Source: Parietichytrium sp. I65-24A
Taxonomy: Eukaryota > Sar > Bigyra > Thraustochytrida > Thraustochytriidae
NCBI GenBank assembly: GCA_012862575.1
Contig: BLSF01000040.1
Location: 62,001 to 126,000, forward strand
Reading direction: 5' to 3'
DNA length: 64,000 nucleotides
Shown piece after piece: positions 8,075 to 18,724 of the stretch. The notes beneath the pieces are model-generated. The model worked only from the letters and a program-made list of their open reading frames with translations, was not told the origin of the DNA and made no database searches. Made by a program: the position numbers and the translations under genes. The first letter of the stretch is position 1; each line of letters starts with the position of its first letter.

Positions 8075-11059
8075 TCACAAAGACGATTGCTCGTTCGCGC
8101 GTGACGAGCGGGTCAAATCACCGATAAAGAGCGCAATCTTCTCACTTGACGCGTCTCCCCACTTGCGTAAAACGCACGGTCTCCCGATGGGAGCTGGGCA
8201 AAGTACGAATCTGCCACGCGGGCTGCTTTCGTACTGCAGTTTCCCCTCGCTGAAGAGATGCTCGAAATGAATATTTGCAGGAAGATAGCAGCTAGTGACC
8301 GCTCTCCCCGGGAGCAGCACAGGGCATACAAGTAGCGGGCCTGCCCAAAATTGAGTTTTCAAGCTCGTCACTTGCCTGTCCATCGGACTCTCAAACCACA
8401 TGCTTCGCATCCATGGAAGTCCGGCCTCGATCTCACCGCGAAGCTGCCACAATGCCGAATGAATCTTAGCGAATCGCGCAAAGTGATGGGCGACTTGGTC
8501 GTCCCAAGCTTGCACACTTTCGCTCGGAAGCAATCCTTCGTGGGTTCGAAACACAGAGTCTGCAAAAGCGCTGTACTCCGCCCATCGCTGAAAGAGCTCA
8601 GCACTTCGAACATACTTTGGAAGAGTCCGCATTGTGTAGCCGCCGATGTCGCTATGGGTGTGAGATAAGCCGGAGAGACCTGCCGACAGTTGCGCAATCA
8701 GCGCGCTTTGCAGGCCATCAAATTTGTCCCAACTTGTAAGCTGGTCGCCCATCCATTGGAGAGTAGAAAAGCTCGGTGAAAGCGCAGAAGCCGAGCGCGT
8801 AAAGAAAAGCGCATTCTCAGCAAGATACGGGTCCGAAGCAATCGCTTCGCGGTTAACGCGGGCCCAGATTGCAGGAAATTGATTGTGAAGATCCGAATTG
8901 TGCACGTCAAAGGGTATGGACTCGCCAAAGTCTGCCATCCAGCCCATGACCCCCGCTCTCCTCTCCGCCGAACTCCCATTTCGGAGCATATTGCTCCGGA
9001 TAATGCTTGTGAACCACAGCGCACAGTCTTTTTTGGTCAAGTCGACAGTACCAAAGCTAAAGTCTGGCGTCACGCTGTACTGAATGATGGCCTCGCCGTC
9101 TCGTTCCAGCAAGCACTTCTTCTCCTGAGCCCGATCAAACATCTCATAACCCGTCGCAAGATAAGGGTTTATATAGGTGAGCACATTAATCTTGTACTTT
9201 GCGTACAGATCCTCGATCCAATCGAACCACCCTGGGTACCGCAGCAAGTCCACTTGCCAATTCCATAAAACCCTGCTTCCAAACGTAGTGTTTCTCTGAC
9301 CAGACCAGTCCTGCAGCCATATTGCCGCGACTGGGATCCCTGCAGCTAAAGTCTTGTTTAGTTTGCGCTCCACTTCTTCCCTTCCCCCCTGCATGCCGAT
9401 AATAGCACCGTTGCCGGACCAGCTGGGAAGTGGCCTCATGGTGCCAGAAATTTCTCGAGTGTAGATTTGCACAAGCTCCGATGGGCTGCGCCCGGTGTGT
9501 ACATCAAAAACAGCACTGGAGCTGTTCACTTCGATGGCGATCTCCTCTGGGCGGGAGAAATCCATCACCGCAAACGAGCTTCCCCGTAGAGAAACAGAGC
9601 GAAGCTCTGAAGAGACGAAGTGCGGGATCGCCGTGTAAGTGTGCTGAGTGGCCGTCCCGCTCGGGGACCCCGGCTCAGAATTTTCAATATAGCTCAGTGG
9701 CTCGATGCCTCGCCCAACGCCTTGCTCTCGCGTGATAATTGGGACGATTCCTCCTTTCAGATCCATGTACGAGAACGATTCGCCAAGTCCAAATATGCTT
9801 TCGTCGTGTGCAGACGCGAACGAGAGATACATCCGATTGGTGTTGCCAGAATCTCCGACCGAGGCGGATATCTGGAGCCGTGCCACTTCTCCCGGGAGCG
9901 CAGAAAAGGACACTTCAAAGCTCGACTTTAGAATCGGCGGAAGTGGACGCTTAGGCTCCTCACGGAGCATAAATGGTCCGTAGTACAGATTGCCTTTAAA
10001 TGTGACTGTCGCGTTGTGAGAATCAACGACGACTTCGTGGACCACTTGCTCAGTCGAGCGCCTTCCGGGCTCGTCAATTATGTCGAAGACACCGAGTTGC
10101 AGGCTTGGCGCCGACCGCACTTCAGTATGCCAGCCCTCCCTCGCAGCCGCAATTAGAAACGCCGTCCTTGGTGTGACGGGCTTGAACATAGTCCTGCCCA
10201 GCGCAGTGTCAGACACCTGCAGGCCCACTTTGGCGCCCCACTCTATTAAGAGCTCCGCATTCCCAGCCCGTAAAGTTGCTGCCCCGCCACTTGTTTGGAA
10301 CTCCAAGAACGAAGCTCGGTCGAGCGCGCCGTACCGGGAATTCCGAGGTTCGGAAGCGTAAAAGTCCAGCACCAGCACCAACGTCTGCATGGCCGCAAAC
10401 AGAATAGACAGCGCGGCAGCCAGGACGAAAATCGACGACCAATGAATCCTCTTCTTAAAGCCCGTCTCTTTAACCGCTCGGCTATCGTAATTCTCCGAGA
10501 CATCGGCACCGCATCCCTTTTCGGAACTGCCTATCTTCTGCGCCTTGCAGATGTTGCCTGGTCGAAAACCCAGGATTTTCCTCTTGGGCCCCGTCTCCTG
10601 CACCTCCGCGGCTCTCGTAGAGCGGTCTTTATCATCACGCTCACGAGTCATTGCTGCGAGTGCATTGATGCCGGAAAGATTTGAACAAAGCGAACCCGCA
10701 AGCGCGTACAACCAAAACGGCCCTGCCCAAGTTTCATCCGAATAGAATCTCTCCCTTGCCGCAACATCCGTGGCCAGAGCGATGCCAAGCGTTGCCAGAT
10801 TCATCGCCACGAAAATGCGTGCAACTCGAATGCCAAGGTTCGCGTTGCATTCTTTGGCGGCGACCGCAAGCGCGCTGACGGCTACCGTGGCGCAGCTGAG
10901 CAGGGCTAATGCAAGCCTCGAATACCGCAGTAGTGGCGATTGGTCGCTGAGGGATTCGAGCGGGTCGCAAGCGGCAGTGAGGAGAGGGCTGTTCCATGCA
11001 AAGTCGACTTGCCCAGCCCAAGCCCCTGACGCTCCTGCGATGAGAAGCCAGCGTGACAT
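8075..11059 (-). CDS. GH31 glycosidase with sulfoquinovosidase residues and N-terminal membrane domain
   Basis: The 994-residue intronless protein has a membrane part (about 1-235) joined to a GH31 barrel. The N-terminal part has hydrophobic segments at about 3-16, 48-68, 78-98, 114-136 and 208-232, separated by a basic loop. The catalytic part matches the YihQ sulfoquinovosidase group: QDWSG (Gln583), the sulfonate-binding pair Arg596 and Trp599 in FGSRVLWNW, nucleophile Asp710 in GWMADFGE, acid/base Asp772 in WMGDQ, and Tyr808 in HSDIGGY. Spacing agrees with E. coli YihQ (Q288, R301, W304, D405, D472, Y508, recalled from the literature). Predicted reaction: hydrolysis of sulfoquinovosyl glycerol or plant/algal sulfolipid to sulfoquinovose. 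Bacterial YihQ is about 680 residues and soluble, so the membrane domain is an addition. An ordinary alpha-glucosidase is less likely because of Arg596/Trp599. Its 3' end faces the syntaxin gene. Confidence 0.9.
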   Translation of the reverse strand: MSRWLLIAGASGAWAGQVDFAWNSPLLTAACDPLESLSDQSPLLRYSRLALALLSCATVAVSALAVAAKECNANLGIRVARIFVAMNLATLGIALATDVAARERFYSDETWAGPFWLYALAGSLCSNLSGINALAAMTRERDDKDRSTRAAEVQETGPKRKILGFRPGNICKAQKIGSSEKGCGADVSENYDSRAVKETGFKKRIHWSSIFVLAAALSILFAAMQTLVLVLDFYASEPRNSRYGALDRASFLEFQTSGGAATLRAGNAELLIEWGAKVGLQVSDTALGRTMFKPVTPRTAFLIAAAREGWHTEVRSAPSLQLGVFDIIDEPGRRSTEQVVHEVVVDSHNATVTFKGNLYYGPFMLREEPKRPLPPILKSSFEVSFSALPGEVARLQISASVGDSGNTNRMYLSFASAHDESIFGLGESFSYMDLKGGIVPIITREQGVGRGIEPLSYIENSEPGSPSGTATQHTYTAIPHFVSSELRSVSLRGSSFAVMDFSRPEEIAIEVNSSSAVFDVHTGRSPSELVQIYTREISGTMRPLPSWSGNGAIIGMQGGREEVERKLNKTLAAGIPVAAIWLQDWSGQRNTTFGSRVLWNWQVDLLRYPGWFDWIEDLYAKYKINVLTYINPYLATGYEMFDRAQEKKCLLERDGEAIIQYSVTPDFSFGTVDLTKKDCALWFTSIIRSNMLRNGSSAERRAGVMGWMADFGESIPFDVHNSDLHNQFPAIWARVNREAIASDPYLAENALFFTRSASALSPSFSTLQWMGDQLTSWDKFDGLQSALIAQLSAGLSGLSHTHSDIGGYTMRTLPKYVRSAELFQRWAEYSAFADSVFRTHEGLLPSESVQAWDDQVAHHFARFAKIHSALWQLRGEIEAGLPWMRSMWFESPMDRQVTSLKTQFWAGPLLVCPVLLPGRAVTSCYLPANIHFEHLFSEGKLQYESSPRGRFVLCPAPIGRPCVLRKWGDASSEKIALFIGDLTRSSRANEQSSL

Positions 11060-12601
11060 CGGTATCAGTAGCGCAAACTACGCTCCGTGCAAGCTAGCTG
11101 CTGCTCGTATTCAATCAACGAGCAGTGTGCCTGTCGTCGCAACACCATCAACCTTCAACCTGTTTGTCCGGACTCGACTCCAAGCTATCCCGGCGGTCTG
11201 TTGGCTTGATTAAACAATCGACGGGTCAGACAACGGACAGATGTTCTATCTTCTCACTCGCAACCTGAAGAAACTAACCGTGGATTCGTGCCAAGCCTTT
11301 GATGAACTTTTCGATACTTTTTCGTTCTGCAAGCGCTCAAACAGATACCATATATGGCATGGACGATCCCTTCGCCTTTGACTCTCTTGACTCTTGACTC
11401 TTGACTCTCTTCCCTCTCAGCTTCCCACGACCAATGTGTTCCCCGAGTCAATGTCTTTGCACGCCCATCCCGGGACGTACTGGAAGCGAGTCCTCGAGTA
11501 CTGTCTCCGAGCCCGTGTGTGCGTTGCTAGTTAGCTAGCTAGAGTTTTGACTACGCTCAGCTGCGATCGACGGAAATAGCCAAAGAAGCCAAAGATACAA
11601 TTCGCGTTTGTTCTTTCGTTGATGATTGACAGTGTTGACAGTGAAATAAAAGCATTGATTGGGTTTCGATTTATAATTCACGATTTACCAATTTAATATT
11701 ATCATGTTTCATTCATTCATTCACTCATTCGCTCGATGAACAAGAGCAGGCTGGCTGTTAAACTTGAGCGTCAGTCATGGCACAATGCCAATTGCCAAAA
11801 CCCATCTTGTAAATAAATGGCCATCGGAGATCAAAGCTTTGACACGACCAAGAGAAGCAGTTCAGATTTCGCAGTTGCATTTGTCCGTTGTTCATAACAT
11901 GTTTTCGATTCATGTTTGTTTTTAGTAATGAAAGAGGAAGTAAAAAAACGATGTTTCATCTCACGTGTTTCATGGATGACCAAGTGCCAAAATTCAAAAT
12001 TCACTGTCAAAACATGTCAAAACAAAACAAAAAAGAATGCAAGTTGTGCAAGTCAAGCCATGGATAGTATTCACTTACTGAGCCTAGTCTCCCGAACGGA
12101 AACGCCTAGCACTCTTACTCTCCAGCTACGCTCACCAGTCCCAACCCTCACTACCATCTCCCCTTAGCCTTGCAGTAGCGAACAACCGTTCGTTCTCTGT
12201 ACCCCTTCTTAACCTTTTCCCTTGGGCCTCGCCGGCGTCAGTTTTTCTCCCCAGAGCGGGCCAGAGTAACCCCCGCTAGACGATCCAGTAGGCGCCAGTA
12301 CTCGAGGACACACATTGTGGCACTGTGGCACGGCAGGCAAGCAACGCACATCTCCCGAAGCGCGGCGGAGCAGATCCCAAACTAGAACCCGCGGGCGCGA
12401 GGAACGAAAGGAACGAAAGGAACCACAAGGGGAACCAGCGGGACCAGGGACCGAGGGGACCGAGGGGGGCAAGGGGCGACCGCGTTAGAGAGCTGCGAAG
12501 AGAGGAGAAGCTGAGAAGTTGAGAAGCTGACTAGCTGTGAAGGAGTGTGAGAGAGAAAAAGAGAGGAAAAGAAGAAGAGAGGAAGAGAAGAAGAGAGGAA
12601 G
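11060..12601. other. Spacer between the GH31 and TXNDC9 starts
   Basis: A divergent upstream region of 1.5 kb. It holds AT-rich low-complexity runs (CATTCATTCATTCACTC near 11708), an AGCTAGCTAG palindrome (about 11530-11541), a GGGACC/GAACGAAAGGAAC repeat area (about 12405-12480) and the GA-rich TXNDC9 leader at its right end. No gene is supported. Confidence 0.5.
12543..12601 (+). promoter_or_regulatory. Purine-rich leader before TXNDC9
   Basis: An almost uninterrupted run of G and A (GAGAGAAAAAGAGAGG, GAAGAAGAGAGG units) ends directly at the ATG. The same strand-specific pattern precedes several other genes in this window. Confidence 0.5.
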
Positions 12602-13894
12602 ATGCCGTTGCCAGGTCAAATGCTCGCCTCGGAGGAGGTGCAGCAAAATGTGAGTTAGTTAGCTGCGTTCGCTGTGCGTGTGAGGAAGAAAAAAAGCTGT
12701 TGCAAGGATCAATGAGGAATGATGAATGAGGAAAATTGGGAATTTGGAATTTGGAATTTGGAGTTTGGGATTGGGAAATGAGGAGTTTGGAGGGATGCTG
12801 ACGCGAAAGATTGGCGAAATGGCACGCAGGTGAGCAGCAAGTTCGAGCAGGCGATGGAGGATCTCAGGATCAAGGGAGAGATGCAGAGGATGGAGAAGGC
12901 TCGCAAGGAGGCCGATGCAGAGAAAGATCGTATTAAGGAAGAGCTGGATGCCCCGAGGAAAGAGAGGCTCAACTATATGCGCGACATGGACGCTGGGTAT
13001 GGCGGCGATTCCTTTGCCGAGCAGATGCGCGATGAGGACGAAAAGAATGCTATTCTTGAGGAAGACACTGAACTGGATGCCCTGCGAAGGGCGAGACTCG
13101 CGCAGCTGAAGAAAAAGAAGGAAGAGTACCAGTCAAACATGGCCAAGGGTCATGGTACCTACGAGGAGGTGTTTGAAGACCAGTGAGTGATTCTTTGTTT
13201 GCCTTTGCTTCGTATGACAATCGCAGCGTTTTTTTTTTTAACGCAGTTGAGATCGCGCACGTTTGCTTCAGATTCCTCACCGAGGTCACCAAGTCACACT
13301 TTACCGTGGTGCACTTCTTTTCTCCAGAGTAAGTTTCACCGTCTGGCGCGGTCGTTCTGTTGAAGTTCCTTCCTAACGCCCTATATTTCACAACAGATTC
13401 GAGACGTGCAAGGTCATGGACAAGCACTTGAAGGAGTTGGCGCACAAGCACGTGGAAACACGCTTCTTTCGGCTCAATTGTGAAAAGAGTAAGTCTTGCG
13501 TCTGTGTGGACTTGAAGTGTTGCCCCGGTAATGATATCGAGCTGTTACTTACGCCATGATTCTCTCTCTCTCTCTGTTTGTTTGTTTGCTTGTTTGTTTG
13601 TTTGTTCCTCTCCCTTCTTCAGGTCCATTCTTTGTAGAAAAGCTAGCTATCAAAACATTGCCGACCGTCATCATGTTTAAGGACGGAGTGCTTATTGATA
13701 AACACATCGGATTTCAAGGGTTTTCGAACGGGCTCGAGTTCCCAATCAGAGAGCTGGAGGAGCGTCTTGGGCTTTCTGGAGTTATTAAAATGGAGCGCGA
13801 CTTTTACGAAGAGCCAGACAAGAAGCCAGTCAAGGTCACGAACCGGTCAATTCTCAACCGAACTGAAGACTTTGATGATCCATTTGACGACTAA
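12602..13894 (+). CDS. TXNDC9 / phosducin-like protein 3 (thioredoxin-fold co-chaperone), five exons
   Basis: Exons are 12602-12649, 12830-13182, 13272-13328, 13397-13488 and 13623-13894; all introns begin GTGAGT or GTAAGT, and the product is 273 residues. TXNDC9/PLP3 proteins bind the CCT chaperonin and modulate actin and tubulin folding, so the CCT zeta gene in this window is a functional relative. The N-terminal half is a charged helix (SSKFEQAMEDLR...), followed by a thioredoxin fold from about 130 to 235 with FTVVHFFSPEFETCKVMDKHL, HVETRFFRLNCEKSPFF and LPTVIMFKDG. The active-site CxxC of true thioredoxins is replaced by ETCKVMD, with a single Cys, as in this family. The C-terminus is acidic and Asp rich (DDPFDD). 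Splicing joins EDQ-FLTEV, SPE-FETCK and EKS-PFFVE in frame. Confidence 0.93.
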
Positions 13895-15429
13895 GCTGTG
13901 CTTTTGCGGAGCAGCTTTTCTTTTTTTCACCTCTTCTAGTAAAGCTAGGCCTCAATTTATTAATCAAAGCAAACGTTAGATTTTGTTCTGCATCAGATTC
14001 TTGCCTAGCTGTCGATTGACTTGATGTTGGTTTGGGAGTTTTGGTACCTTGTAGAAAGCCCAAGCATGTGACCCGTATGTCACAGACTTTGTGCCCTTCT
14101 CGAATCTTGGGAAGCTACTCATGTCCACGAGTCACGCATAGAATCAGAATTCAGGTGACCAGTTCTGTCGCACATCATTCCAACCTCGGCAGAATTCGGC
14201 ACCACACACCATTGTCCAAGCACTCGGGCGAAGAGAAAAATCTCCGAGAGCGAGAGGGGTCCACATTTCCAAAAACAAATCTCTTGCATTCGCGCAAATC
14301 GCTTGCGCTAAGCAACAACACGCCACAACTCGCCGATGTTAGTTTCGCAATATCTACTCGCTAGCGGCTCCTATCAGAATTTAAGAGCGACGCTCTACTT
14401 CCAGTGACTTTGTTTTGTTTCCAACGTCCAGCTTTCAGGATGGGTTGTCTAGCCGCGTCGTAGACTCCAGTGCGGTGTAGGACTGAGCAGCAGAGTTCTA
14501 CTGGAGACACACCCAAAATACCAGTTACTCTTTGGTTGATGGTCGTCTCGAGCGACCTCGAACGCCATCCAACAAGTCGGCAAGTACTATACTTGGCACG
14601 CGGGGTCACCTTCGGGTTTCGAAAACTTCCACTGCAGACACCTGCAGACACTCCGAGTCTCCAGCATCTGAAACGCACACTTGAAAAGCGGGCGAGTCAC
14701 TGTGTCACTGTTGAGGTTGTCTTTTCACGTCACTTAGAGCTCTGCAAGAGTGCTTGCAGAAGAAGAGAGTCGCAAATGAATACAGGAAGGGTTTTGTGCG
14801 TTCAAAAGATAGATGGTTCGATAGAGAGAGATAGACATCTCGAACTGCAAGCCCCAAGATCTCGAAACTGCAAGCCACAATTCGCGCGCGCGAGCTCCAT
14901 TCCAAGACGAGCTCCCTTCCAAACCACTCTTTCTGACTTTTGACCTATGATTTCCACTTTCTATACCTAATTCCGAATCCACATTCGATAAAAACATGTT
15001 CATGTTCGTGAATACAAACTCTGAACAAGTGGAATCAAAACAATTCATGCACTCATTTGGTTCGAGCTGACTGTGAGTCAGAAAAGAACAACGCAAAACA
15101 ATAAACGCACATTGGAAAATTTGCCAAAAGAAGAAGATGCACCCCTGCTACCAGTCCTACTCCGCTCCTATCACCTACCCTACGCAGAGAACGCTAGCGA
15201 CGAGTAGCACACGCCCAGCTCCATCGCTAAGAATACCAGCTATAACTAGCTAGCGCTTCCCCAAAGAGCATGACAGGTAAGACATCATGATCGATGCGCT
15301 ACCATTAACCAAGCACTGTAACTGCACTAGAGTCGAGTAGCGTATGGGGTAGGGCCAGATACGGGTAGTGGTAACGCCTGGCATACTAAATCTTGATTCT
15401 AACAAAACCAAACACAGAAACGATTTTGG

Positions 15430-15482
15430 CGAAAGTAAACACACACACAGACACAGACACACAGACACAGACACAGATACGC
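15430..15482. repeat. ACACAG microsatellite
   Basis: Tandem ACACAC/ACAGAC units lie on the plus strand within non-coding sequence. Confidence 0.8.
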
Positions 15483-15997
15483 ACTCAAATAGAGTTCGCA
15501 AAGCAAAGCGCAGGTGCCCATCTTCCATGATCCATCATCCATCTTCGTTTCAATTCGTTCCAATTCGCTATCATCCAATTGTTCAGTCTTCGGCCAAACG
15601 TTGTGCAACTTATATTTCTTCCTTCTCTGTTCAGTCCTCACTTACTCACTCACTCACTCACTCACTCAGTACCGGTACTCACAAGAACACTTCCTTCTCT
15701 CCCAGCGCACTACTACCCCACCCCTCTATCCCCCTCTACGCCCCTGCACCCCTACGCTAAGCGCTAGCTACCGCAACCTACTCTCAGACCGGCGCAGAGA
15801 GAGGAGAAAGAGAGAGAAAGAGAGACAGAGAGAGAGAGACAAAAAGACAGAGGGAGAAGGAAGGAGAAAGTGTCCTCGGTGGAGCCGTCTCCTGTGGGCC
15901 GCGTGCGGACGAGGCGGCAGCAAGAAGAAGAAGAAGAAAGAAGAAGAAGAAGAAGAAGAGACAGACGCGGAGGAGTGGGCGGCACGGATCAACTCAT

Positions 15998-16072
15998 CAA
16001 CGGATCATCATCATCATCATCATTTTCATCATCATCATCACTTTCATCATCTTCATTATCGTCATCATTATC
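15998..16072. repeat. CAT/ATC trinucleotide repeat
   Basis: Runs of CATCATCAT interrupted by TTT lie on the plus strand 115-190 bases before the next start codon. In one frame they would encode poly-His, but no gene structure uses them. Confidence 0.8.
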
Positions 16073-16127
16073 ATTGGTTGGGAAAGGTTGAATTGTTGGA
16101 TGTGCGATAGGTAGCGGCGCTCTTTGG

Positions 16128-16187
16128 AGAGAGAAAGAAAGAAAGAGAAAGAAAGATAGAAAGAAAGAAAGAAAGAAAGAGAGGAAA
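16128..16187 (+). promoter_or_regulatory. GAAA purine leader
   Basis: A near-pure purine tract of GAAA units ends at GAGGAAA immediately before the ATG of the 651-residue gene. It is one of the clearest examples of the purine leader seen before many starts in this window. Confidence 0.5.
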
Positions 16188-18301
16188 ATGGTTCGCGATA
16201 ATAAAGGCCAGTTGCAAGTGGAGTTTGTGACGCCGTTCCAGGCGACGTATCAGCGGAATAATAAGCAGACCGGTAAGAAGAATCTGAGGTGCTTTCCCAG
16301 TTGCCACCCGAGCAAGCACATGACCACTGGCTTTTGCGGGCAACCGGTGAAGGTGGTGATCACCAACTGCTCCGTTCCCGCCCCGAGGTTGAGATGCTGG
16401 GGGATCTTTGAGCCCGTTGGATGTGAAGAGGAGGTCAGGGTGGGAGACGTGATTAAGGAAACCGACGCCACGCGCAAGGAGAGAACGCGGACTTCTCCCA
16501 TGAATGACTGGATGCGCGGGAACATTTACTCTGGTTTAGTCGAATTTGACACAAATGGCTACGAGATCATGGCTCGCGGGAGGACTCGCGTCGACGAATG
16601 CATCACTGTCGTCGTCAATGCCGAAAGGATGGGCTATCACTATGGGTGGATATCGAACAAGCATTCAAATGACTGCTTCCACGTTCTCAAGCTTTACTTC
16701 TTCTCGCTCTTGCAGGACGGCACTATGAAATGCATCGGGTCGTACTCAAGCCCTTCATTCCAAATCCACTGCCGGCGGAGACCGCGGGCGAAGGAGAACG
16801 CCCAAGAAGAGGCACCTGTCATTCAACCGCTTATTCCCGAAATACCTGATGCTCACCCGCTGCAGCCCAACAATAGAGAATCAGTTGCGAAGCGTCCTTT
16901 CCAGGAGCACAATCCTGCTGCCGGCGCGGAACCGCATCACCGCCCTCTAAAATCTCCGCGGGCCCTGCTTGTCTCTCACAAGTCAAGCGAAGGGTGCATC
17001 AAGCAGCAAACTCTCTTGCGCTTGATGGAGTTTATCTGTTTCAAAACCCCAGCCTCTGAAAAACTGCGGCTGGAAGGGTCTGGTACTTCAATGGAGGACT
17101 TCTCCTCGAATCTTCTCGGGGAGATTGTCTGCGGGCTTGATTTTTTGGACGACCCCGCTCACAACGGCAAAGAACCACAGAGCCAACCCGCGTCGGAGTC
17201 GCTTGGAGCACAATTTTCGCGCTATTTGCTCTTGGAACAGTCATTCACTGAGAGGATAAGCTCCTTTTTCCAGGAAAACGCCTTCGTAAATCAGGACGAG
17301 GCCTCCTTGTCCAGGCTTTTTCAACACTTTATAGGAATAGTCCAGGAGTATGTGCAGGGATTTGTTGCCAAGAATGGCATGTCTCTCGCGGACTTTCAGG
17401 AAAAGCTTGACTCGGAGTCCGGGAAAGTACCTGCCAAATTCGAGTTCAAAATTGATCGGCTGGCTAATGATCCCAAAAAGAGGTTCAACTCGTTCAAAAT
17501 CGCGTTTTTAACGAGGCTGCAGAATGAAACGCGCCCCGCAGCCTTCCCTGTAAATTCTGTACCAATCGCTCCTGAATTCGACATCAGTGGGACATACATC
17601 AACAGCGGAGAAAACATCGGGGAATTCGAGCGTGCACACGACGTAAGTTGCCATTCTTTTTCTCTCTCAGAGCAATTCACATCTAACAAAAGATTCCATA
17701 TGTCTTGGCGTCTTATATAAACCACAGAAACTCGCGGAAAGAGGATACCCCGTGTTTGTGTTCAAGATTATCCAAACCATGCTTTGGCGATTTCGAGCTA
17801 CAATGTCAGGTGACTATGTACTCTTGCAAGGGGAGAAAAAGCTCATGCACTCTGGAGAATTCTTGTTTAAGATCGACGATACCGATCACCCATGTAAGTT
17901 GCTATGAGAGATGGATTGCTGTTTCGCCAAGTGACACTAACGCCGAGCCCTTGCACGACCACGCAGTTGAGATTCCTCATGTCGTACCGCTTGGAATGCC
18001 GTCCATCCCATGTATGTATCGCGCCCATTGCCGCAAGGAGCATGGAATCCCTCTCTTCAGGTGTATCGTCCACGGCTTCTTTCCTCGCCTTCACGGCGTT
18101 CGATTCGAGATTTCCAGAACCGTCTACATTCTCGATCAGAAAAACACGTTGGACATCTTTGCTTCTTTCGACTTAATCCGTGGGAATGGCCAAAGAGAGT
18201 GCCTTGCCAGCTTCAAGCAAAGGTACTTTAAGACGGCAGGTGAAGATGAGATGCGGGAACTCATAGATTTCACCAGGGATGTGTTTGATTTTGACATGTA
18301 G
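16188..18301 (+). CDS. Unrecognised 651-residue protein, three exons
   Basis: Exons are 16188-17642, 17728-17893 and 17967-18301; they join in frame (AHD-KLAERGYP and HP-FEIPHV). I do not recognise the family with certainty. Residues 1-200 look beta-rich, are Cys rich, and end in the basic motif SPSFQIHCRRRPR (188-200), suggestive of an Ig-like DNA-binding fold, though this is only an impression. A Pro-rich disordered linker follows (about 200-270). Residues about 270-450 are helical. The C-terminal part (about 465-645) has a repeated beta-strand character (ISGTYINSG, YVLLQGEKKLMHSGEF, FEISRTVYILDQ) that resembles lipocalin/fatty-acid-binding barrels. A transcription regulator with a ligand-binding tail is possible but unproven. 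A possible extra intron near 17998-18046 was rejected because its removal breaks the frame. Confidence 0.75.
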
Positions 18302-18724
18302 ATAACAAAAGTACTATTTTAACGCATCTGTATGAATTGCTGCTCTGGGCCTGGCACCCATGCATCCCTTCTTCTCTTACGACTGTAATGAGCAAAGAAC
18401 GAGAGCCATCAAAACCAATTGTGGAGAATCAAATCGTTTTTACTCGGGTAGTGCCGTTCGCTCGCGACAGAGCGTTGAAGTACACGCCACCCTTTGTTCG
18501 GGTGGTCCGCGCCATGTCTCGCTCTCTTTTTCGGCCAAGACACGAATGCATAGATTGCCCTGCCCGTCTGGCCGAGACCAATCCCGAACGGCGGGTAGTA
18601 TAGAAGACAAGATGAGCAGCGCTTTCCACTTCAAACTTCTTCTTCCCATGTAACAAAGAATATGATATTTGCTCATTATCAGTCAATCTGCGCACAGAGG
18701 GCGTGGGACTGGAATTACACATCA
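18302..18724. other. Short convergent spacer
   Basis: Tail-to-tail spacer between the 651-residue gene and M16 peptidase A. Nothing beyond the two 3' flanks is seen. Confidence 0.5.

Larger units (their letters stand above)
13895..16187. other. 2.3 kb spacer before the 651-residue gene
   Basis: No gene is supported. The right half is rich in simple repeats: ACACAGACACAGACAC (about 15438-15482), CACTCACTCACTCACT (about 15650-15668), GAGAGAAAGAGAGA (about 15795-15850), GAAGAAGAAG (about 15920-15960), ATCATCATC (about 16005-16070) and a GAAA tract directly before the next ATG. Long open frames here are products of these repeats. Confidence 0.6.

Noticed and set aside
443-13894. Red-alga origin (few introns, b5-desaturase)
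   Set aside because: The kinesin-9 gene implies a flagellum, which red algae lack.
15514-16110. 198-codon plus-strand frame with poly-Glu and poly-His
   Set aside because: It is produced by GAAGAA and CATCAT microsatellites, with no conserved text.
17998-18046. Possible third intron in the 651-residue gene (GTATGT...TTCAG)
   Set aside because: At 49 bases its removal would shift the frame, while reading through stays open and gives sensible protein.
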